Source of the DNA: a virus
Strand: one strand, 5' to 3'
DNA length: 38,612 nt
Virus record (IMG/VR): IMGVR_UViG_3300042691_037568
Location: 1-38,612 of that record
The translations under genes and the position numbers were made by a program. Below, piece after piece: positions 32,134 to 38,612 of this stretch; the stretch's first letter is position 1; each line of letters opens with the position of its first letter. The notes under the pieces are model-generated. The model was not told where the DNA came from. It was given only the letters and a program-made list of their open reading frames with translations, and did no database searches.

Positions 32134-33936
32134 ATGGGATATTTATTAAAATCAGGTGAGGTTGGTAATATCGGACTTAAGCATCAAAAAGCTGTTCGTG
32201 AGGCAACTGTAAACAAATGGGACTCTTTAGGATTCCTAGAAGGTCTTAATGGCCACGTAAGAGAGAACATCGCTTTGTTATATGAAAACCAAGCATCAGT
32301 TCTTATTAATGAGACTACTGCAGCTGAAGGTGGTGGATCAACAGGTTCTTTTGAAACTGTAGTTTTCCCTATCGTTAGACGTGTATTCTCTAAATTATTA
32401 GCTAACGACATCGTTTCTGTACAAGCATTAAACTTACCAATCGGTAAATTATTTTACTTTGTACCTAAAACATCTGAAAGAATCGGTGATTTAGTAAACG
32501 ATGGTGATACAGCAGCACACGGTGAAATGGTTGTTACAACTTGTATCACTGATAACGTTTCTTGTGATGAAACAGTTTTCTCTAACTGTGCTAAAAATCT
32601 TTACGATAGATTTTATAATGATGGTTTATACGACCAATCAAAAGGTAAAGTTACTTTAGTTGTTACTAATGGTACTCCAGTTATTTGGTCAGCTTGCTCA
32701 AGCCCAAATCAATCTGAATTTGTTGGTGGTGTAACTGCTTTCGCTGGTGACGGTTCTGTTAGAACTCAAATTCTTGAAGTAACTGGGTTTGATAACGCTG
32801 GACAAGGTAGACTTTTAGGTCCTGACGGAAACGAAATGGATACAGAATCTTTCTTAGCTTCATTAGCTGTAACTGTTGATGGTGACATTGTAGATAGAGA
32901 CGGTAAAGTAATTTATACATCTGGTGATGAGGTTCCAGTTAGAGTTGTTACTCAAAGATATGGTAAAGCAATTGCTAGTTATAGTGATATTTGTACAAAT
33001 GACGGTAAAATGTATATTGAGGTTGATTTAACTCACCCTGTATGTGTTACTTGTGGTGACGGTACATTTGATGGTTATGTAGGTGCTCAATCTGGAACTA
33101 CATCTATCGTTCCTGGTGTTGGTGTTGCTGACCTAGGTGGTGTTAATTTTGTTATCACTTATAGAAGATACGATGATTTAGAGCTTGAGTCTCAAATGGG
33201 TGAAGTTTCTTTCGAATTAGAATCTGTAACTGTTTCTGTAACTGAAAGAAAACTAAGAGCTACTTGGACTCCTGAATTAGCACAAGACGTTTCTGCATTC
33301 CATAACATCGATGCTGAAGCTGAATTAACAGCATTACTTTCTGAGCAAGTTGCAGCAGAAATTGACCGTGAAATCCTACGTGACTTACGTAAAGGTGCAG
33401 CATGGCAATTACGTTGGGATTACAATGGTTGGAAGAGATTACCTAACAACAACGGTTACACTCAAAAAGACTGGAACCAAACGTTAGTAACTGCGATTAA
33501 CCAAATCTCAGCACAAATCCATAAATCTACATTAAGAGGTGGAGCTAACTTTGTAGTAGTATCTTCTGAAGTATCAGCTATTTTTGATGATTTAGAATAC
33601 TTCCACGTATCTAACGCTTCTCCTGAACAAGATAACTACAACATGGGTATTGAAAGAGTAGGTTCACTTTCTGGAAGATATACAGTATACCGTGACCCTT
33701 ACGCACCAGCTTACTCTGTATTACTTGGTCATAAAGGTTCTTCATTGTTAGACACAGGTTACATTTACGCTCCGTATGTACCTCTACAATTAACACCTAC
33801 AATGTACAATCCATTTAACTTTGTACCTGTTAAAGGTATCATGACTCGTTACGCTAAGAAAATGGTTAACAACCGTTTCTACGGACACATCAGAGTTGAT
33901 GGTTTACGTACATTTGACGTAAGAGAATTAAGATAA
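32134..33936 (+). CDS. Major capsid protein (T4 gp23-like)
   Basis: This 600-residue protein resembles gp23: an N-terminal segment with WDSLGFLEGLNGHVRENIAL and LLYENQASVLINE|TTAAE, where cleavage after Glu60 would match the T4 removal of 65 residues. Then come TGSFETVVFPIVRRVFSKLL, the HK97-fold core with QDVSAFHNIDAEAELTALLS and DREILRDLRKGAAWQ, and FYGHIRVDGLRTFDVREL at the end. Codons are noticeably more GC-ending than in neighbours (TTC, ATC, AAC), as expected of a highly expressed gene. A strong terminator follows. Confidence 0.92.
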   Translation: MGYLLKSGEVGNIGLKHQKAVREATVNKWDSLGFLEGLNGHVRENIALLYENQASVLINETTAAEGGGSTGSFETVVFPIVRRVFSKLLANDIVSVQALNLPIGKLFYFVPKTSERIGDLVNDGDTAAHGEMVVTTCITDNVSCDETVFSNCAKNLYDRFYNDGLYDQSKGKVTLVVTNGTPVIWSACSSPNQSEFVGGVTAFAGDGSVRTQILEVTGFDNAGQGRLLGPDGNEMDTESFLASLAVTVDGDIVDRDGKVIYTSGDEVPVRVVTQRYGKAIASYSDICTNDGKMYIEVDLTHPVCVTCGDGTFDGYVGAQSGTTSIVPGVGVADLGGVNFVITYRRYDDLELESQMGEVSFELESVTVSVTERKLRATWTPELAQDVSAFHNIDAEAELTALLSEQVAAEIDREILRDLRKGAAWQLRWDYNGWKRLPNNNGYTQKDWNQTLVTAINQISAQIHKSTLRGGANFVVVSSEVSAIFDDLEYFHVSNASPEQDNYNMGIERVGSLSGRYTVYRDPYAPAYSVLLGHKGSSLLDTGYIYAPYVPLQLTPTMYNPFNFVPVKGIMTRYAKKMVNNRFYGHIRVDGLRTFDVRELR

Positions 33937-33960
33937 TAAAATCTTAAAATCATACAACTA

Positions 33961-33986
33961 AGAGGGACTTTGGTCCCTCTTTTTTG
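33961..33986 (+). terminator. Intrinsic terminator after major capsid gene
   Basis: The stem AGAGGGAC / GTCCCTCT with loop TTTG is followed by a T run. Confidence 0.92.
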
Positions 33987-33994
33987 TTTATATA

Positions 33995-34005
33995 AGATAT
34001 TTATC
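33995..34005 (+). promoter_or_regulatory. GATATTTAT promoter motif before lysozyme gene
   Basis: AGATATTTATC ends 6 bases before the ATG at 34011, right after the capsid terminator. Confidence 0.65.
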
Positions 34006-34010
34006 ATTAT

Positions 34011-35276
34011 ATGAATATTAGAAAAATAATAAAAGAGGAAATAGGGGATTTTGATTGGGCTAAAGGTGATGTTTATTTTACCATTGACGACATTATTGGT
34101 AAACAAATGTATTACAGAAAAAATAATATTGAAAACAAAGTACTTACTGATCTTAATCGTGGTGATGTTGAATTGGGTGATATTAGATGGGATAAGGGTT
34201 GGGTGGTTAAAGAAGTCTTAGAAAATGGTATGTGTCTTCTTCTTTTAGATAAAGATAAAACCACCACTACTGGATATAGAAAAGAGTCTGTTGAAGCCTA
34301 TGTTAATCTAGGTGCTTGGGTTTTATTAGATAATGATGGTAATATTTTGAATGATTTTTCTAATAAAATTAATGAATCTGAATATTATTTAAATAAAGTA
34401 ATTAAAAAATTATCTCTATTAAAAGAAGATGGTAAAACCGAACCAGATATGGAATGGGATTTTACTCAAATTAAACAAGACTTAGATAAATCAAAACAAT
34501 GGGTTAAAACGGCAGAAGATGTTAAAAAATATTTAACACTTCTTTTTCAAAAAATAAAAAATTTACCTAAAAAAACAAAATTAAAAATATTAAAATATGT
34601 TTTAATTTCTTTTATTGGTTTAATTTCATTAAAAGAATTAAGTTCGATAACAAAAGAAGTTTCACCTGAAAAAATAGACTTGGTTTTATCGGATAAATCA
34701 AATAAAGATTCGACACACATCCTTAAAAAAAATATAAAGATAAGGAAAACAAGTAACGAGTTAATAGACCATCTTAAATGGGAGGAGGGTTCAATAAAAG
34801 AAAAAGGAAAACCTGTTTTAACTGCTTATGATTTAGGTGATGGTGCTTATACCATTGGTTATGGTCATGCTGTATTTTCTGACCCTTCTAGAGGTGATAA
34901 TGGTGGTAAATATGATTTTCTACCTAAATATAATAAAATCTTACCTGGCAAAACAAAAATAACACCCCAACAAGCTGAAATTCTATTAAAAGATGATATT
35001 AAAATAGCCGAAGAAGGGCTTAATAAAATTTTAAATGATTGGGATAAAATGGGTATTAATCCTAGTATTAATCAAAAAATGTATGACGCCATGATATCAA
35101 TGATATTTAATATGGGTATACAAAATTTTAGAATGTCAGATTTTATTCAAATGGTGAAAAAAGGTGACTTAAAAAGTGCTTCAAACGAAATAAAAAATAT
35201 TAGTTCAAATATGTTTAATAAATACCCTGGTCTTAAAATTAGAAGAGAAAAAGAATATGAATTATTCAGGTCTTAA
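34011..35276 (+). CDS. GH24 lysozyme with capsid-targeting-like leader and membrane segment
   Basis: The 421-residue protein begins MNIRKIIKEEIGDFDWAKGD: leader, I-K-E site at 7-9, then the DFDW module. Residues 20-115 form an unknown small domain. A helical linker leads to one hydrophobic segment (about 191-208, LKILKYVLISFIGLISLKEL). The lysozyme domain spans about 248-421 with the T4-lysozyme triad pattern: HLKWEEGS (Glu258/259), LTAYDLGDGAY (Asp273) and YTIGYGHA (Thr281), ending YPGLKIRREKEYELF. It cleaves peptidoglycan. The leader and capsid-adjacent gene suggest it enters the virion; the membrane segment suggests action from the membrane at entry or lysis. Confidence 0.82.
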   Translation: MNIRKIIKEEIGDFDWAKGDVYFTIDDIIGKQMYYRKNNIENKVLTDLNRGDVELGDIRWDKGWVVKEVLENGMCLLLLDKDKTTTTGYRKESVEAYVNLGAWVLLDNDGNILNDFSNKINESEYYLNKVIKKLSLLKEDGKTEPDMEWDFTQIKQDLDKSKQWVKTAEDVKKYLTLLFQKIKNLPKKTKLKILKYVLISFIGLISLKELSSITKEVSPEKIDLVLSDKSNKDSTHILKKNIKIRKTSNELIDHLKWEEGSIKEKGKPVLTAYDLGDGAYTIGYGHAVFSDPSRGDNGGKYDFLPKYNKILPGKTKITPQQAEILLKDDIKIAEEGLNKILNDWDKMGINPSINQKMYDAMISMIFNMGIQNFRMSDFIQMVKKGDLKSASNEIKNISSNMFNKYPGLKIRREKEYELFRS

Positions 35277-35282
35277 AATTTT

Positions 35283-35570
35283 TTAGTGTATAGAATTGTA
35301 ATTAAAACGTCTTCTAATTAATTCCAACACCCTTTCTTCTGTTACCAAATTTTGACCCATCCAACTAACTCTATCTTCATTAACTAAAAAAATATTATCA
35401 CCGTTACTATCATTTAATTCAAATCGTGAATTAAAAGTTGGTATAATGTTACTGTCTATAGTAATATCTCCTGGGTGAACCGATATTAAGCCATCACCAA
35501 AATCAATTCTATATTGTTTAATAGGGCCACCATTTAAAAAATCGTGACCCTGTATTTCTTTCTTAACCAT
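35283..35570 (-). CDS. Hypothetical protein downstream of endolysin
   Basis: This 95-residue protein (MVKKEIQGHDFLNGGPIKQY, then GLISVHPGDITIDSNIIPTF and LVTEERVLELIRRRFNYN) has a short-strand-rich body and a C-terminal helix. No family is recognised. It follows the endolysin by 35 bases on the same strand and converges with the lysozyme gene. Confidence 0.6.
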   Translation of the reverse strand: MVKKEIQGHDFLNGGPIKQYRIDFGDGLISVHPGDITIDSNIIPTFNSRFELNDSNGDNIFLVNEDRVSWMGQNLVTEERVLELIRRRFNYNSIH

Positions 35571-35605
35571 ATATTAATTATGGTTTTAAAAAATAAAAAA
35601 GTAAA

Positions 35606-36433
35606 TTATTTTAATAAGTTATAATACTCTTTAAAATGTTTGATTCTATCCGCCAAACCAATTGTACCACCATTAACCCTTTTTGTTACAGATGTAACTG
35701 TTGCATCATCAGCTCCTTTATCACAAATTGACCATAATTTATTTGAGTCAAAAAAGAAAGCTGCGGAAGCTAAAGGGTATTTTGTCGCAACTAAATCAGG
35801 ATTTGCGACACAATCTTCACCTATGAACTTTGTAAAACTTGTGTAGTTTGCCTTTCCTGTTAATTGAATATACCCTCTCCCTCTAAATTTATATCCTTCT
35901 TTAGAAGTCTCATCACCATTACCCATTCTATTACCATATACTCTTGATGCAATTTTTTCAGGTTGTTTAGCATAAGACTCAGCCAAGTTACCAGGAAAAT
36001 ATTTACCAAATATTTTTTTTAATCCATCTGTTGAATAATTTAAATTTTCAGAAACAGCCTTGAAACCTCCTGATTCATGACCACACTGAGCTAAAAAATG
36101 AGCAAGTCTTAAATTAGTTGTGATATTGAATTTTTTTGCCGTATCAGGAATTTGTGCAATAACATTATCAGGAACATGTCCTTTTAATTTTTGAATGTTT
36201 AATCCTCCTGATGGTTGGATGACCGCATCTTCTTTAATTACTGCGGACCCGAACATCAATTCCCAACTTTTATTTGCTGAGGTAATTGTTCCATCAGCAG
36301 TTAATCCATTTTTAGTTAACCAATCATTTACTGCTGCTTCTGTTTTAGGACCAAATGAACCATCAGCGTTCAATCCCAATTTTGTTTGGAGTTTTTTTAC
36401 GTCTTCTCCTTTAGAGCCTACTTTTAATAACAT
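35606..36433 (-). CDS. Endolysin: peptidoglycan-binding domain plus GH19 muramidase/chitinase-like domain
   Basis: This 275-residue protein opens with a PG_binding_1 domain (MLLKVGSKGEDVKKLQTKLG, DGSFGPKTEAAVNDWL, residues 1-60). After a linker comes a GH19-type catalytic domain (about 80-275) with AHFLAQCGHESGGF (Glu120), a second acidic site near Glu129, and the signature FRGRGYIQLTGKANY (183-197). The C-terminus reads TKRVNGGTIGLADRIKHF. It has no signal peptide, so release through a holin is expected. It is encoded downstream of the two-component genes in the same leftward run. Confidence 0.88.
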   Translation of the reverse strand: MLLKVGSKGEDVKKLQTKLGLNADGSFGPKTEAAVNDWLTKNGLTADGTITSANKSWELMFGSAVIKEDAVIQPSGGLNIQKLKGHVPDNVIAQIPDTAKKFNITTNLRLAHFLAQCGHESGGFKAVSENLNYSTDGLKKIFGKYFPGNLAESYAKQPEKIASRVYGNRMGNGDETSKEGYKFRGRGYIQLTGKANYTSFTKFIGEDCVANPDLVATKYPLASAAFFFDSNKLWSICDKGADDATVTSVTKRVNGGTIGLADRIKHFKEYYNLLK

Positions 36434-36457
36434 ACTTTTTTAGTTTTTTTTTAAAAA

Positions 36458-37135
36458 TTATTGTTTATTTTCTGTTGCGTATTTAATACCCATAATTGTT
36501 CCTACAATTGAAAAGGCGTTTGTTAAAAGTATCCCAAATATGTTTGACCAAGCGGCACTTATAACTTGGGTGTCCTTACCAATAAATAGTGTTAAAACAT
36601 AAACACCGGTAGTAACAAAACCCACACCCATAATAACCCAAAGAGCCACTTTTACTATTGTGGATATGAGTTCGTTTTGTGTTTTCTTTTGTAATAAATC
36701 TAAATCGTTTTCTGCGTTTTGTTTTGCTGCTTCTGCATCTACTCTTGCCTTTTCAGCTTTCATCATTTCACTTTGAAGTTTTTCTGTAAGTTCTAAATTT
36801 TCTTTTTTCCATTCGTTAAGTTCTTTATTTTGAACTTCAAAAGTTAGTTTGGATTCTTCTATTTCTGTAATTTTGTTTTGAAGATCGTCCATGATTTTTT
36901 GGTTTTCTCCAACTAAATGTGACAACCTAATATTTTGTTCTTGGACTTGTTTTGTGATGCCCATTCTTTTTTTACGAGCTTCCTTGTCTTTAGTGTTACA
37001 ATAATCTAAATACGTATCAAATTCTTTGTCGTTATTAACTTTAAACAATTTTAAAATATTTCCTTCTAAACAAATGTCTTTTTGTTTTTGGAGTTCTATT
37101 AATTGTTTTCTAGTTTCTTTATCGGGTGAAATCAT
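36458..37135 (-). CDS. Coiled-coil protein with two C-terminal membrane segments
   Basis: This 225-residue protein has an N-terminal part with MISPDKETRKQLIELQKQKD, a long coiled coil (about 60-150: NIRLSHLVGENQKIMDDLQN to AAKQNAENDLDLLQKKTQN), then two hydrophobic helices (about 158-182 and 192-217: STIVKVALWVIMGVGFVTTG; NIFGILLTNAFSIVGTIMGI). Its start overlaps the response-regulator stop (ATGA), and the endolysin follows after 24 bases. It could be a holin-like pore, or the membrane output or sensor partner of the two-component pair. No known family is recognised. Confidence 0.7.
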   Translation of the reverse strand: MISPDKETRKQLIELQKQKDICLEGNILKLFKVNNDKEFDTYLDYCNTKDKEARKKRMGITKQVQEQNIRLSHLVGENQKIMDDLQNKITEIEESKLTFEVQNKELNEWKKENLELTEKLQSEMMKAEKARVDAEAAKQNAENDLDLLQKKTQNELISTIVKVALWVIMGVGFVTTGVYVLTLFIGKDTQVISAAWSNIFGILLTNAFSIVGTIMGIKYATENKQ

Positions 37136-37569
37136 TTGTAAACTTTAAATGTTGCTGTTCTAGCTTTATAACCCTCATAATCTTTTTTAAACTCTTCTAA
37201 TCTTGGTTCAATCTCATCTGATTTAATAATCCAAAATTGAGCTCCCGCTTGTAGAGCCTTTGCCTGTTCTTCGGACTCATTTGAGGATGAGATTATACCA
37301 ATAACAACGTGATTACCGTATTCAAAATTTATTTTTCTAATCAGCTCTATCCCATCAAAGGAACTACCGATTATGTTCAAGTCAACAAAAACACACTCAG
37401 GTCTATACTCAGGTGTTTTATCGTCAAACCATTTTTTAAACATCGCGGCCGCCTCATCTGCACTACTTATAGATTTTAATGATAAACTAATATCTAATAG
37501 AGAACATGCGTCTTCAAATACTAAATGAAACAAATCCTCGTCGTCAACTAATAAAATAGAATCAATCAT
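37132..37569 (-). CDS. Single-domain response regulator (CheY-like)
   Basis: This 145-residue receiver domain contains acidic pocket Asp9/Asp10 (ILLVDDEDLF), phosphoacceptor Asp63 (CVFVDLNIIGSSFDGIELI), Ser94-type switch residue (GIISSSNES) and Lys116 (FWIIKSDE). There is no DNA-binding output domain, so it must act by protein contact. The ATG directly follows the kinase stop codon, and the end overlaps the membrane coiled-coil gene. This strongly suggests a kinase-to-regulator-to-membrane-protein relay. Confidence 0.88.
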   Translation of the reverse strand: MIDSILLVDDEDLFHLVFEDACSLLDISLSLKSISSADEAAAMFKKWFDDKTPEYRPECVFVDLNIIGSSFDGIELIRKINFEYGNHVVIGIISSSNESEEQAKALQAGAQFWIIKSDEIEPRLEEFKKDYEGYKARTATFKVYK

Positions 37570-38612
37570 TTATTTTTTAATTTTAATTTTAATTTTAGTC
37601 CCAATTTCATTTTTTTCACACTCAAGTTCAAAACCGTGTTCTTTTAAAATGGCAATTGAGATATTTAACCCCAAACCAATTTCCCCTTTATTTTCCATGG
37701 AGAAAGATTTAATGTGTTTTTTAAACTCTAAATCAGTCATTCCAATACCGTTGTCTTGGACTACTAAATAAATATCTTCTATAAATATCAAAACCTCTTT
37801 GTTTTCACTTTTGTTATATTTCAAACCGTTTTTAACTAAATTTTCAATTGCGTTACAAAATAAAGTTGGGTTAACCCCAAGTGTCGGTAGTTCGTCAATT
37901 TTAACCTGTTTAAAGTATGATGTTTTAGCAAAATATACTTCAAGTAATTTTTTAATTTCTAATTCTTTTTTCTCTAATGAAACATTTTGTTTTACAAGAT
38001 TTGTAAACTCATAAACACTCTTATAGACTTTTTGAGTGTGGTCCAAACCTTCTCTAATCATTTTTAGTGGTGCTTCAATTTTTAAAATTTTTATATCTTC
38101 AGGTGTTAATCTTTTTTCTAATGAACTTATACCTCTTGGTATATAAGTATTAATCCCTGAGTGCATATCATGTCTGATAATTCTTGCTGCATGTTCTAAA
38201 TAAGTGTTTTTAATGTTAATATCATTTAGTTGTTCATCAATTTTGAAGTCCTTAACTTTTATTGTTTTTCTTTGTAGTAACACTAAAAAGGCTAATAGTA
38301 AAATGGACCCTATAATTACCGCCCATATTAAATAAGTTTTTAATTCTTCTTTTTCTAACCCTAAAATATTTTTTTCCTTTTTTAATTTGTTTTTATCTAA
38401 ATTTAAATTAATAACCTGTCGTTCTTTTTTTAAACTTTTAATGGTCCCTTCTTTAGCATCAATAACTTCTTTACTGGCATTTGTTTTAATTAAAGTATCT
38501 CTTTCATATGTTAATTGTTTTATTTGTCCGTCAATAACTTTTGCCATTTTTTCTAACTCACTTGAAGAAAGGTTATCATATGACTTTGGTAGTTTAGAAA
38601 GTAATTCTTGAT
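37570..38612 (-). CDS. Sensor histidine kinase, 5' end cut by window
   Basis: The frame stays open past the ATG at 38547 to the window edge (QELLSKLPKSYDNLSSSELE), so the N-terminus is probably missing. Numbered from that ATG: coiled coil 1-70, membrane segment 72-91 (YLIWAVIIGSILLLAFLVLL), dimerisation and H-box RIIRHDMHSGIN (His126), N-box NAIENLVKNGLKYN (232-245), G1 VVQDNGIGM (263-270) and G2 GEIGLGLNISIAI (288-300). All catalytic motifs are present, so it should autophosphorylate and pass phosphate to the adjacent receiver. A coiled-coil/TPR-type sensor side is typical of Bacteroidota kinases, pointing to acquisition from a host. Confidence 0.88.
   Translation of the reverse strand, partial: QELLSKLPKSYDNLSSSELEKMAKVIDGQIKQLTYERDTLIKTNASKEVIDAKEGTIKSLKKERQVINLNLDKNKLKKEKNILGLEKEELKTYLIWAVIIGSILLLAFLVLLQRKTIKVKDFKIDEQLNDINIKNTYLEHAARIIRHDMHSGINTYIPRGISSLEKRLTPEDIKILKIEAPLKMIREGLDHTQKVYKSVYEFTNLVKQNVSLEKKELEIKKLLEVYFAKTSYFKQVKIDELPTLGVNPTLFCNAIENLVKNGLKYNKSENKEVLIFIEDIYLVVQDNGIGMTDLEFKKHIKSFSMENKGEIGLGLNISIAILKEHGFELECEKNEIGTKIKIKIKK

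Noticed and set aside
6653-34005. T4-type late promoters (TATAAATA) pointing leftward
   Set aside because: The reverse complement of some motif copies reads TATTTATA/TATAAATA, but both plus- and minus-strand genes have ATATTTAT reading toward the gene, and leftward firing would run into terminators and antisense to structural genes.
37768-37789. Two GATATTTAT motifs in tandem on the minus strand inside the kinase gene
   Set aside because: They encode IFIEDIYL in a conserved strand of the kinase; the following gene is 200 bases away and contacts the kinase stop directly, so an internal promoter is not needed. Codon coincidence is more likely.

Overview
The window is a gene-dense, AT-rich segment of a large tailed bacteriophage genome (T4-like myovirus, Caudoviricetes). 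The head and packaging genes lie in recognisable T4 order: large terminase (gp17-like), portal (gp20-like), core-type protein, prohead protease (gp21-like), scaffold (gp22-like) and major capsid protein (gp23-like). The host is most likely a member of the Bacteroidota, perhaps a marine flavobacterium. Support comes from a DUF4494-like protein, a ClpC-type rather than ClpB-type chaperone, A-rich leaders with no Shine-Dalgarno sequence, and a TTG-N20-TAnnTTTG promoter of the Bacteroidetes type in front of clpC. Host assignment is inference.

Layout. 2-4926 (+): receptor-binding and fibre operon with two YadA-head-like repeat proteins (the first cut by the window edge), a LamG-like protein, an arabinofuranosidase-B-like protein and a small tail-end protein. 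4958-11130: accessory block with a hypothetical gene, DUF3310, a PAPS-type sulfotransferase, a DHH phosphoesterase fused to an ECF-like sigma factor, and a full-length ClpC ATPase. 11234-14251: small genes, including KTSC, a GX3-repeat protein, a nucleotidyltransferase and a LETM1-like protein. 14302-21164: virion-type proteins followed by a hairpin-rich intergenic RNA and the large terminase. 21262-33936: portal, core protein, holin pair, prohead protease, four small capsid-targeted proteins, DUF4494-like protein, a third YadA-like fibre, SprT-like metallopeptidase (-), scaffold and major capsid. 34011-35276: virion-type GH24 lysozyme. 35283-38612 (-): operon of histidine kinase (cut by the window edge), response regulator, membrane coiled-coil protein, GH19 endolysin and a small hypothetical.

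The most interesting system is a set of proteins whose N-termini share short basic amphipathic leaders ending in I/L-x-E (for example MNIRKIIKE, MKKLIKKILKE, and MKKVIKLNE continuing to IIKE). This is the cleavage rule of the T4 prohead protease and the format of T4 capsid-targeting sequences. Four of them sit directly behind the protease gene. Others are fused to a lysozyme, a metallopeptidase, a GX3-repeat protein and a large acidic protein. I infer a modular cargo system: proteins are packed into the prohead, trimmed, and delivered with the DNA.

A second system is transcriptional. The octamer ATATTTAT, usually GATATTTAT or ACATATTTAT, lies just upstream of at least twelve genes or operons and always points toward the gene, on both strands. 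It also precedes the DHH-sigma fusion, which is the obvious candidate to read it. The clpC gene instead has a host-type promoter, consistent with early expression. A third unusual feature is a phage-borne two-component system in one operon with the endolysin.
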